From: Echinometra lucunter
Taxonomy: Eukaryota > Echinodermata > Echinoidea > Camarodonta > Echinometridae
DNA: 64,000 nt
Assembly (NCBI GenBank): GCA_029962745.1
Contig: CM057161.1
Coordinates: forward strand, 7,081,876 to 7,145,875
Reading direction: 5' to 3'
The stretch's first letter is position 1, and each line of letters opens with the position of its first letter. Of this stretch, positions 11,099 through 23,900 are shown one piece after another. Below the pieces are notes generated by a model, which was not told where the DNA came from, searched no databases, and saw nothing but the letters and a program-made list of their open reading frames with translations. Position numbers and translations under genes: made by a program.

Positions 11099-14000
11099 GG
11101 ATGCACTACGTTACGTGTCGTGTATACGTTTGACTGTGAAGTGTGTGTGTAAACAACCAAGCGACTTGTGTTATGTCTCGTACATCATTTTTTCATCGAC
11201 ATCGTGAATCAGTGCCTTGCATGTCTGCACCTGCACCAAGTTGGTGGCCATGCATTCCAACGCCTAGACTATATGGCTTTGCCATTTATGAAAAATATAA
11301 ATAGCCACCCCTAATCCCCCCTCCCCCTAATCCTAAAGTAAAGACAATCACAAAAACAATTCTACTTCTCTTCCAAAATTTTCCCCCTGAATTTCTCTTC
11401 CTCTTTGATGATAGAGACAGTGTATCGCTATTGGGGAAAAATGGGGAGAGGAACACTTGTTACAAAACTGATTCATAATTCAGGCCTTGTTTCCCATTCT
11501 CAACCTCTCTTCTTATCATCTCAATTTATTTTCTGGCTGGCCAAGACCGAATTTGTTTATAAACAGGAGATAACATTTCGATAAACACCAAAAATCTGTA
11601 AACACAATGCAGCTGGCCTGTGTACTGTGCACGTGGCCTGGCCTGGGAGCTTGATCGAGCTGGGGTCGCTAGTCTTTATTTCTAGTAATTATTCACTTAC
11701 TATTTATTCAAATAAGCTTCTTTATTACAGTTTTGATGTATTTTCATTCATTTGAATGTCGAATCCAATTCAGATAAATGTGTCACTTGCTCAAATTTCT
11801 TATTACAATATTTGCCTAAATAACATGTTTCTAAAAATGCTTACATACATTTGAAAGGTTTAGAAGATAAGACTACACATTCACGCTTCGTTCAGATCAC
11901 GATACACATTCACTGCACTGCACAATGTCTGTTATCGAGCGGGAAAGTGATAAGCGTATGGCACTGTCCTAAAATTTGCATACGCAGTGTGGGTTGTTCT
12001 ATTTCTTTCAGGGGGGGTGAAACTTTCGGATTTCATTGATTTTGCATTATGTATAAGTCAAAACATGATTGCATGTACATACCTATTCATTTTTCATGTA
12101 AATAAATTCAAATTATACAACAATCCATTCTATAATTCTACATATTTATGATCATACTTTTGACGTAATTGTTTGATCCCTTTGTGAGAAATAAACTCTG
12201 CCGTCTGGACTTTTTCGTGGATGGGAAATTCCATGATCGTATGGGGGTGAAACATGCAAAAGGTTTGGAAAATGAATGGACAATAATGATATATTACACT
12301 ATATGAAGAACAGAGCAGAGTGATAAGCTGTTTGAATTATTCCATTCTATCGACAAGACACAGAAAATGAAGAGACACGTGATGGCATTTTTTCCCCCAA
12401 TGAATAAAACATTTTCTTGAGCGCGGACCCTTCAACTAAAATGCAGATGCCAAGGGCTAAAAATAGGATGAGACTAGCGTTGCCGGCGGGAAGGTGTGTA
12501 CTTTTTGAGTGATCAATGAAAAACATAGTAAAGGCTTGTACGTCTATGGGTTAACTTATTTGTACTTATTTGTAGGGCCCCGGCTATAAGCAGTCTTGCT
12601 TCTTAGGGGTCCTGACCATTAAGAAACTTGTAACCTGTTATATTTTGAATTTGTTGTATTATGTTATTTTTGTAAATATTTTTGATGTCTTTTTAATGGT
12701 CAATAAATTGAATTGAATTGAAAAAAAAAAAAAAGAAATTGAATTGAAAACATGAAAGAGCCATATCAGCAGATCCGGAGGATTTGTTTTTCGATCACCC
12801 AAATAGGCACAGCCCCACATAGTAATGGTCCCATGAGTTATGTCAGAGCATCACTGACTCACCTCAAAGGCTGCAGGATCAAGAGCGGCTTCCATGGCTT
12901 CAAACAGTTCCTCCCCAGACTGGAGTTTCTCTATGTCCACAGCATTTCTACCTCTGGATGAAGGCAGAGATCTCTTCCCCTTGCCTCCTTGACCTGCGCA
13001 AGTGGGAGAAGACAGAAAATCAGCTATCAAGAATCATTTTCTAAGCAATGAAATTCAAAGAGTTTTCTGTCAATGTTTCAAATTTTATTGATTCCTCTAT
13101 GACAAAAATAATTCCTAGGTCTTCACGAATATAAACAATTATATCCCTCATTAATGAAATCCTGTTCAGTGATTGGTCTACATAGTGTCATGTGACCAAA
13201 CAGACATTGCAGTGATGTTGATGATGTTGAAAACAATATGCTGGTGGAAAAAAAATGTACTGTACTGTGATGAAATTCATGGTATAGTGCACTATACCAT
13301 GAATGCCGACATAGATAATGCGATCAATCAATGGTTTTTCACTGAAAGTGTGTGAAAAGTGCTATCGGTATCAGCCTCATACAATGGGGTCCACCGCGAT
13401 AAGTGCAACATTTATATCATTTTTTCAAGATTCATTGGAGGGATATCCAAAGTCCTTTGGAAGCACATAGAGATGTTAGATGATAATGTGATATGCACTT
13501 TACAAGAATGGATTATTACTATTAATATCGTATAAAGCAAATATAACATGCACTGTTATGAGCCACAAGTAAAATTAAGGATTCCTTGGTGACAGAAACC
13601 GCACTATTTTCTTGCCACCTCAGAATCCATAATTTCAAATAGAGCCTCTCAGTGCATGGTATATTTGTTTACTATTCCAGGGGCCAGGGCTTCACACTAA
13701 CTCTTTTTGTACGGGTAAATGAAAATATCTTTGATTACCTTTACCAGCTTGCTTAGCTTCAAACTGTCTTTGAATCTGGTTAAAGAGTTGCTCCATCTTG
13801 TTCTGTTTCTGATTAGCATGAAGAGCAGCTGCCTTGGCCTCTTCCTTGGCGTTGCGGAACACGCTGCCTCCCTCGGGAAGCTTCTCCATGAACTGACCAA
13901 GAAAGGATAATTATATATTCTACTGGTTAAATTGGTTGAACAGAAAAGATGCCTACATATCGTATTCTCAGTGGTGTTTCCTGGGGTAGTATTGTGAGCG

Positions 14001-17000
14001 TCAATTTATCTCTAAATTTTTTTTATCATGCTTTTAGAATTACCTGCATGGGGTATGTTCTCAGAACCAGGATGTCCACACACCCTACTGTGCCACCATC
14101 AGTATGAAGAGAGGTAGTAGGTAGGGGGAAGGGTCGAGGGTCAGCTTGGAGACCCAGTCTTGCATCGTAGCGGGCACGTCTGGTGGAGTTGGCTGTGATC
14201 TTCAGCTTCAGCCCCTCAGGGATCTGCAAAAACATGTAATATCAGGTTTAAATTTACAGTCAACCTGTCTCAGTGGCCACATCTCTATAAAGGCCCTGTC
14301 TCCTTGAAGCAAGATAATGCATTATTGAACCTGCCTTTAGCAGTCACCAGTCTGAAATGCCCAATTTTTTTTCTGTTTCTCTTCAGTGGTGCTTTTAGAC
14401 AGGCTTGACTGCACCTAGATTTCATGTTTCTTGGGTGACATTTCCTTCTACACAGCAAATTTCACAAAAAGAAACAAAAACAAAACTGTAGGACAGCTTT
14501 CAAATATTTACATGAGGGCATAATCAAAAATACTTTTGAAGTCCAGAACCTGAGAATTTATCTCCTGAATTTGCCAAATGGATAAATTACCACTGAAAAC
14601 ATAACACAGTTCCAATGGCTCCATAATATGTTCATACAATTTTTGAAGACTGAGAAAAAAGAGTACTTGGGTAAAATCCATACACAAAAAACAAAACAAA
14701 ACAAAACAAATATCTTACATGAACTTTAAACCAGCCCCAAACAGCTATACTTTCTAAAATCTAAATTCAATGCGCTGAAAAATATATTCAATTATTTGTA
14801 AATAATATCTATACTCAAATTTGAATATTAGAAGACATTGAAGCACAAGTTTTTTCAAGACAAACTTTTTCGCGTTTTCATAATTTTTTTTTATAACAGC
14901 TTAATATGCTGGTACTTCTTCATATTACACACCTATTCAGTTTTATAACATTGTAACTACTATTGGCCATAACTGGGGGCTTCCAAAATAAGAAGAAAAG
15001 ATGATTCAATGGGTTATGAATCAGTCAGGAGTATTGCCATGTCAGTGCATAAATTAGCTATTGTTAGCCGTACTTGAAGCCGCCATTTATGGTTGAAATA
15101 GACATTAACATGAAAAAAAAAAAGGAACCAACTCAACAGGGCCCTTTTGCATAAAACTTTCCACTGGTGGTAAACTTTGCCATCAATGGTAACTTCTATG
15201 GAAACCTTGAATTTGATTGGCTGTTGAGCAATGTTACCATGGTGGTTAATATTGATGGCAAAGTTACCATTAATGGTCAGTTCTTTGCAACAGGGCTGAG
15301 GTCTATACTAACCTCAAGAGGAGAGCAAGCATCTTGTGATCCCACTAGTTCTGCTCCATATACACACAGCTTGGTACCACAAACGATTTTGCCAGACCTG
15401 ACGTAGTTTGCGAGGGGTGGGTCTATGGAAGCAGGGATGCTGTACCAGCCATCTGTCAGCTCTAAGGTGGGGTACGAAGGGGTCTGTAGACTCTAGAGGA
15501 GGGCAGAGAGATAAATAAGGGGAGAAACTGCTTGGTTTTTCCTCAGTCAGCCTGATAGCATACTCGTGTCTAAGTGCCATGAGCGTCACAACGTAGTGAA
15601 TATGAGCTCTATACAAATGGCTATTATGATTATCATTACATAAAGGCTCGTTCAGATATCGAGTGGAAAATCACCTCGGCAAACCCCAACTGGTTGTATA
15701 GTGTTCACATATGGCAAGGTAAACCGCACCAATGATAATGAGACGCGCATTAACACATCAACTCCAAATAAAAGACAGCTTTGCCAGAAGTTAAGCAGAC
15801 AAACTTGTGATGTCATATTTTGTGCCAACTTTATAAGAATTTGATAGGTCTACACTTTTTGGCCTGCAGGGGGCAAAAATGGTATTTTTTCTGAGGTATT
15901 TCTTTTTTTTTGGCAGCCTCATATCCCATTTATCTATACAAATACAAAAGAGGTGGAGGTTTACTGTGGTGATTTCTGCTTCATATGTGAACAAGCCTGG
16001 AGTGTACATTATGGTGCCTAACCCATTTTGAAATATTGTACAAAGCCTAAAAAATGCATGAATCTAAACAGAGAAATGTTGGAGCCTGCAATCATATAAC
16101 ACCCAGAAAATTGGAATCCATGAAGAAGTCTTTAAGAAATACCAAAGCTTGAGGGCTTGTTTCCACATAAAGTCATAAAACATCTCATTCTTGTTGGGTA
16201 AAATGGAAATCATGTCAAAGTTTACATGAGAGGAAATAATGCAGCATAAACCAAATTAATGCAATGCTTACTGCACATCATCATTTATTTTGTTTTGGGT
16301 GCTTCACAAGAGGTGATTTACCCCCCCCCCCACAGGTATGAACATGCCCTAATGATAGTACACACTGGACAATACACCTGTCATCTGATGGAATTTACAT
16401 GTATCATCTTTGAGCCAATTTCAGAATTGTACTGTACAAGTGCTGGCTGATACGATATCACCTACATTTATCAAGACCATGTGCAGAAGACTACAGAGAA
16501 GTTTTTAAATTGGTAATAACTTTAAAATTTCACAATTTAGAATGAAACACCTTGGACAATACAACCGTCACCTGCTGAAATTTATCATCTTTAAGCTAAT
16601 TTCAGAATTGAACTACATAAATGCTGTATAAAACAATATCAAATACATTTATCAAAGTCTATGTGCAGAAGACTACAAAGTTGTGACTTTGTACTAATTT
16701 CAATATTTCACAAATTAAATACTGTATAAGCTGTTATTTTCGCGAGGGTTTTATTTTCGCAAATTTCGCGAATGAACGAGCAAACGCGAATTTAACAACA
16801 CGCGAAAATATTCTCATATGAACTTGCCACATTACGAGATTATACTAAATGCATGGCAAACAAATGCAGCAGCACACAGCGCATGCCTCACACACAGTAC
16901 AGCTACTGACTAAGCATGAGCACGACCCGCCCAGCGACATCAATATCCTTGCTTAGAATTGGCCCCATTCCAATTCCCGCGATGTGTAGATTTGTTCGCT

Positions 17001-20000
17001 GTTTCCACTTTCAGCTAGGGAAAATTAGCTATGTCTAGTCCAGGATACTTCCCCTTCATGCCGTTTACAGTACTCACGCTTTTCCCCAATCCCGTTGCAC
17101 ATGAAAATGATCATCCCTCTCTTTTTATCGAACTGGTCCATATCGAAAGACATACTAGTAGTACAGTAGGTGTGTGTGTGTCAATGAAAGCGCATGTACT
17201 AGTAATCCCTGCTTACATTTCTGTGGTGTGTGTATATGTGAGAATGGGCTGACTGTACCGTACAAGAGAAAATTGATGACGTACATGTACATGTAGATTC
17301 ATTCATGACAGTTAATGACTGGACAGCATGGGAAATTTATGTGTCGTCATATCAAATTTGCATACTACTACTACTAGTAGTACTACTTCGTGTTGTTGAG
17401 CTTGTACGTGGAGAGAGAGAGACAGAGAGAGAGAGAAAGAGAGAGAGACAGACAGACAGAAGAGGAGAGTTTGTGAGTGTACGTGAATTCTATTGTACTA
17501 GTACATGTATGTTTTATATTTATAATTTCATTCATTGAATTTCAAGTGTGACTGTGAACAATTCTTTTTGGATCTTATTTTGGAAGTAATAAATATGCTT
17601 CCCTACTTCAAGCCTATCAACGACCGACCACTGAATCTTCCAAAACCAAATGATGCATCACATGGACTCCAGCCAGCAGCTGTTAGATCAGCTAATGAGA
17701 AAGTTGAAGAGGTTCTCAACATTCAACATCATCATCTACCAATCCAAAGAAAAGACGCGGGCCCTATGGGGTTTACAGCGGTGAGTTACGAGCTAAGATT
17801 GGCTTATATGCCGCCGAAAATGGTGTTGCAGCTGCGAGGCAAAAGTTTTTGAGAGAGATGGAAAAGCCAATAAATGAAAGTACTGTCCGCGGTATGAAGG
17901 AAGGTTATCTGAAAATCATCAAGGCCGGTGGTGATCCTAATGCTCTCCCAAAGAGAACGAGAGGACGTCCGCTTCTTCTTGGAGAGGAATGGGACAACAA
18001 AGTGAAGAACTTTGTCAAAGCTGTGAGAAGAAGTGGTGGGAGTGTCAGCACGAAGTTGGTGTTGGCATTTGCCTCTGGATTGCTTCAGTCAGCCAAGCCA
18101 CCCATCCTCGCCGAGCATGGTGGCTCCATCACAATCGATAAGGCTTGGGCACGATCTCTTCTTAACAGGATGGGGTATACCAAAAGAAAGGGGACAAAGG
18201 GTGTGAAGACGCGACCAGGAGATTACGATGATATCGCAGGGAGGTTCCACAGACGCATTGGTAGGAGAGTTCACAAGGTTGACATCCCCGACGATCTTAT
18301 AATCAACTGGGATCAAACAGGAGTTGATGTGGTCCCTGCAACGAAGTGGACTATGCACCCTAAAGGAGAGCAACAGGTCCCTATAAAGGGCAGTGATGAT
18401 AAGAGGCAGTTCACATCACTACTGGCTTGCACTGTGAGCGGAGAGCTCCTGCCACCCCAGGTGCTATACCAGGGAAAGACTGAACAATGTCATCCCCAAG
18501 TTGAATTCCCACCTGAATGGGATGTGTGGCATAGTGAAAGCCATTGGAGCAACAGCAGCACCATGATGTGCTACCTAGACAAAGTGATCGTCCCTTATGT
18601 CCAACAGGTCAGGGAGAAGCTGGGCCGTCCTGATGTGAGGCCATTGTTGATCTTCGATGTCTTCAGGGCACACCGCACACCGGAATTTCTGGCGAAGCTC
18701 AAAGATCTCAATTTCCTCTATGTCTTCGTGCCAGGCTCCTGCACCGACACATTGCAACCTCTGGATGCCACTGTAAACAATGTTTACAAGAAGGAGCTAC
18801 AATCCCAGTTCTCCAACTGGTATGCAAAGATGGTTGCTGATGGGATCAAAAGAGGGGACAGCGTGAACGACATCGTCAAGGCGATCGACCTCAGGACATC
18901 CGTCATCAAGCCTGTCCATGCCTGATGGATGATATGCGTCCACGACAATGTGCGACTGGATCGAGATCTCATCGTTAAGGGATTTCAAGAAACAGTCGCC
19001 GATGCTCGCCGAGAACCAGTACCCAGCTATGACGACAGCGACGCCGAGGATGGAGATTGGGAAGAATGATTTCCATTGAACTGCCTCTACTAATTTGCAT
19101 TTCATATTTCATTTCATGTATTCTTTTATAGTTTTTAATGCTGATCAGGCTCCTCTTCATAAAGAAATAGATAGATAAACAAATGAATGAATAAATAAAT
19201 AGATAAAGGTCTTTTAGTAAATGAATGAATAAAACAATATTATGTTTTTCGACGATAAAACATTAATACTAGTAATGACATCATGATACTGTGTATGCAA
19301 ATGTTTATCTCAATTCAGGCTACATAGCTAGATTGACGAATATTTTTACTGCTGACGCGCACCAATAACAACAAAGGGTTCACTAGCTTTTTGATATTTT
19401 CATAGCATTTTACAATTCTATATTTGTTGTGATTATGTGTTTTATTAGCTTCACTGAGCAGCTTGTTTTCTTTTTCCTTAAGCCAAAACAAACATTAAAA
19501 CATTGCATGGATGCTTATCTCCTTAATTGTAATAGTAATTAATTGCACCGTACTTGTAAAATAATTGTAATACGGTAATACTAGTACTAGAAGCTAGAAA
19601 ATTATCTGAGTTTCACAAGATATTGTTGAAAACCATGCCAAAATGTGTGTGTTAGTATAACATGTTTGGAAGTTGCACGAATTTCAAAGTGCCTCTATTG
19701 TATTAATGAGAAGCATGAGAAGAGAGAGGAAAACTTTAATACAGCTCAAGAAAAAAAATGTTTTTCCACATCAATTGTTTCCCCCTCCCTTTCTCTCTAT
19801 TGTTTTGCAAATATTTCTCAGAAGGCTGAGTAGTAAAGTTTAGCAGTAAACGCACTGCTACATGTTAAATGAACTTAAACACGATAGCATTGTCTTTACT
19901 AGTTTAACAGTGTTTTCTCCCTTTAGTTTCTCTTGTACAAATATGCGCAGCCGGCCTCACAAGCTCCAACAATCAATCGACACAACGAACAACCCTTCCT

Positions 20001-20870
20001 TCAATCAAATTACTTAAATTCCATCCCACCCCTCCACGCCTTTGTACGCTGTTCATGAAGGGTAACGAGACCATGCAGTCACAAATACGTATGTTCAAAA
20101 CCGGGCAGGCCAGGGATTTCACCATCGGGGTTTCCTTTTTCGGTATCCAGGGACAACAACAATGAAGCATGAAGCGTAGGGCCGGGCTTGCAAAGGCTGC
20201 GCTGCGCATATGAGTACTGTGTACTGTGTGTTTAATACGAGATCGAGCTAGCGAAATCCAGGGGCGTGCATGCAGTTTGGAGTTGTGTGCACATGCACAT
20301 GTATGTTATAGATTGGGGCTCGGTGCATGTGAAAGAAATACTATACACGGCGACAATATGTGAGTAATGGATTTGTTATTGTGAATGGAGCTGTATGTAC
20401 AAACATCACGAGAACGAGTGAGCCGAGTGTTTACAAACAGCATGGTCGTATGATGTCAGGGAATTTCCCTGGATGAGTGTACGTGAACACGAATTTAACA
20501 ACACGCGAATATGTGGCAGAAGCCGCCATTCGCGAAAATAACAGCTTATACAGTAATGATAAAGTACTTCTCTTGAAAGACATTGATGACACAAAATAAA
20601 CCCACCTTCCTCTGTTCTGTGCCCTTCCCATCTTGCCCGGATGACAATTCTGAACTCTGAATAGTTGCTACACATAGGATCATCCTCCTGGATGCTGCAT
20701 CATCTCTCTCCAAGATCTTCCTCAGAGCAGGGCGTTGACTGTGGTCTATCTCTCTGTCGTAGCGGTACTTCAACTGGAGCAGGACCCAGTTTGGTGTCAG
20801 GAACCTGCAGAATATATGGGTGAGCAAAAGGCACTAAATCCCTGATGCAGTGAATAAAAGCACAAAGCAG

Positions 20871-20909
<39 letters not shown>

Positions 20910-23900
20910 TGTGTGTGTGCCTGTCTGACTTGTCTGTCTGTCTGTCTCTCTCTGTCTCTCTCTAGGTTCTTCCTCAGTGCAGGGTATTGACTGTAGTCAA
21001 TCTCTCTGTCATAGCAGCAGTACTTCAACTGAAGAAGGACCCAGTTCAGTATCAGATATGATTATGACTGATAGAAACTTATTCCACTTAACCCATTAAG
21101 CAAAATTTGATTTCACTATAACACGCATTTGCCATAGACCCTAGCCTGAGTTATCTCAGGCTTAGTGTTCAACAGGTTAATGCGGTAAACTGTCTTTCAA
21201 AAATGCAGTCTTTATTTAAAAAAAAAACAAAAACAAAAAACAAAAAGGGCCTCCAAGGCTTTCACATATGTGTATTTCATAATGTCACTCAAATGAGGGA
21301 TCTGTAAAAGGTGATGTAAAAATGACACAGAAGCCTTGGCAACCAACTTAGGAATAAACACGACATCTAGCAGGCAAGTCATCTAAAACTTTAATCCTCT
21401 ACCATTTCAATTCAATACCATTTCAATAACTGGTATCATCTCATGTAAAGTTCTTTGATGACAAGGGGATAAAAAAAAAAAGCTTCAATGGCTTTGCATA
21501 TCTGTATTTCATAATGCCACTCAAATGAGTGCTGAATGATGTTGAAATGATACGGAAGCCTTGACAACCAATTTAACTAAGATAAGCAGGGCATCTACAG
21601 GCAAGTCATCTAAACTTATAAATCATTTGCCATTCGAATTCAAAATACATGTAAGGCAAAAAAAAAAAAAAAATTTTTGTTTGCCGCAACCCGAACGACC
21701 CTAGTAAAACCTGCCGACTTTTATTTTTTTATTGAAATTTGACCCAAAAAAAAGAAGAAATGTGCCGACCGACCTTAATTTTCATTGTTTTGCCTACATT
21801 TTTTTTTTTTTCACTGGCGAATGGTGCGGTAGAATATCGTCCATATTAGTACTAAACATATCATGAGTAGAGGACTCAAGTACCCTCGATCTCCATTTTA
21901 CGCGTATCGTTCGAATGCATGGTACGGCTCTTTGATATATGTGAGGAGTCCCGCCGCACGTACAACTTCAAGCAGTATGTGAGACCACAATACATGGGAT
22001 GCCTGAGTACCATGGCAGCATGTTGGGTAAAAAAAAAAAAAGAAAAAGAAAAGAAAAAACACCAACCGACCAACCCTATTTTTTTCCCTCTGTTACGGCA
22101 AACAAACATTTTTTTTTTTAGGCCTAACTGCTATCATCTGATAAATTCTTCCCAATATCTCTCCGCTTTTCTGACCTTCCACCTAGCTGGAGAGGATAGG
22201 CCACTTCCATGGCAGCTGCTTTCCAGATGATCCACTTGTAGTGGTTAAACACCCATTCCTCCTTCAGCAGCCTGGGGTCTACACCAGGAGTGTCAAGCAG
22301 AGCACTGCAAAGACAACAGATAAAACAAGATAGCATTCATTATTAACACCTTTTAATCTAGCACTACACCTTAAGGGTGTTCCGAAAAGGCTTTGAATAC
22401 ATGTACACATCACACATCATGAAAAGTATTTTGAAGATTTTCAACAGATTTGAATTTGAACCCTTGGTCTCAGGTGTGTCAAGCAGAGCACTGCAAAGAC
22501 ACAGATAAATCAAGGTAAGATTCATTATTAACACCTTTAATCTAGCACTACACCTCTGGTGTTTAGAAAAAGACTTTGATTACACATATCACACATCATG
22601 AAAAAAAAATATTTTGGAGAATTTGAAACAGCTATGAATTTGAAACATTGGTCCCAAGAACAGCACTTTCACGACATACTTGCAAGACACTAGTATACCG
22701 GTACATATTCTATGATGTAGTAATTACACATTGCATGTCTTACAGAATACTTTCAAAAGATGAAGATATGCTGAACTGGACAAGTATGTTTGGTAGCTTT
22801 ATAACCGATTTCTTTCATCTTATTATCAAGCATAAACAAACCACAGAGAGTGAGATTTTCAAAGTATGTCATATTAATGGACAACATGGAAGTTTCTATT
22901 TAGCTGATTTTGCCTTTTTTTCTAATCATCATAAAGCATACACATATAATACTTCAAGTTCCACTGATTTCATATGAATTTTCCAGTTACACATGTAATG
23001 AACCCATGCTGTGAAAAATCTAAACAAATCTAATATACAATGATTAAAATAAAAATAACTAGAAATATCACTGAAGGTGTTTATGTACCTTGGCACCAAT
23101 GTATGTACTAAATTTCCTGAGCATTGCTTGAAAAATGAGGAAGTAGTTTGATTGGCAATATTTTCCCAATTTATTGCCATGATATGCCGTTACCATGGCA
23201 ATGCAGTTTCTGACAGATAAAAAAAAAAAACATGTCTTGCACATCTTCACCACAAGACCAATGTGTGTGCCAAATTTCATGAGCATTGCTCGAAAACTGA
23301 GAAAGTATTAATATTTCCTGATTTATTGTCATAATATGCTGTTACCATTGCAACACAATACTCACAACTGAAGGATATGTGCCGTAAAAACTAAACCAAT
23401 AACATCATGTGAATAACATGTGAATTCTTACTTGTAGAATTCCTTCTTGCCAGCAAGACCACTGGGGTTGAGAACCAGTCTACCGCCATCGGCTAGGGGA
23501 ATCCCCAGACTGCTCTCCAGACAGGAGGGGCTGAAATGATCCTCTCCTGCAAACTCGTACCCTTCCGCGTTGCTGGGTCGGACAGACAAGGTGCTGGACA
23601 GGATCCCATGACCAAACAGCTGATAGTGAAAGTGACAAAGGGACAAACAGATAATAAAATAATAATGACAGTGGGTGATTTCAAGTTCGGTGTGCGGTGT
23701 TGGTGTTGGTGTTGAGAGCGTGGAAAGGCTGCTGAACCGAGCTCCAACACCGACGGTCAGTTTAGAGGGACGATACCGATCTGATCCAATCACCTTATCG
23801 ATAGCTCAACACCGAGTGACGTCATACGCTATAGCGAAAAATCTCGACGATAAAGTCATTTCCCCTCAGAATTTTTAATAAATCTACATCTTTTTGGATT

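Larger units (their letters stand above)
16722..20553 (+). mobile_element. pogo/Tigger-like DNA transposon
   Basis: A 3,832-bp element flanked by TA dinucleotides, with matching tips: left CTGTATAAGCTGTTATTTTC (TIR of at least 24 bp), right its exact reverse complement. Inner ends share a second motif (gaatttaacaacacgcgaa, direct in both ends). It carries the decayed DDE transposase at 17706-19069. TA duplication, TIRs and a DDE_1-type enzyme together identify a Tc1/mariner-pogo element. It is oriented opposite to BRCA2. Confidence 0.9.

Noticed and set aside
22182..22304. Exon 13 ending at the upstream CTAG|GTGG donor
   Set aside because: It would put the first codons of exon 14 out of frame (immediate stop); the GTCAGA donor gives human-like spacing.
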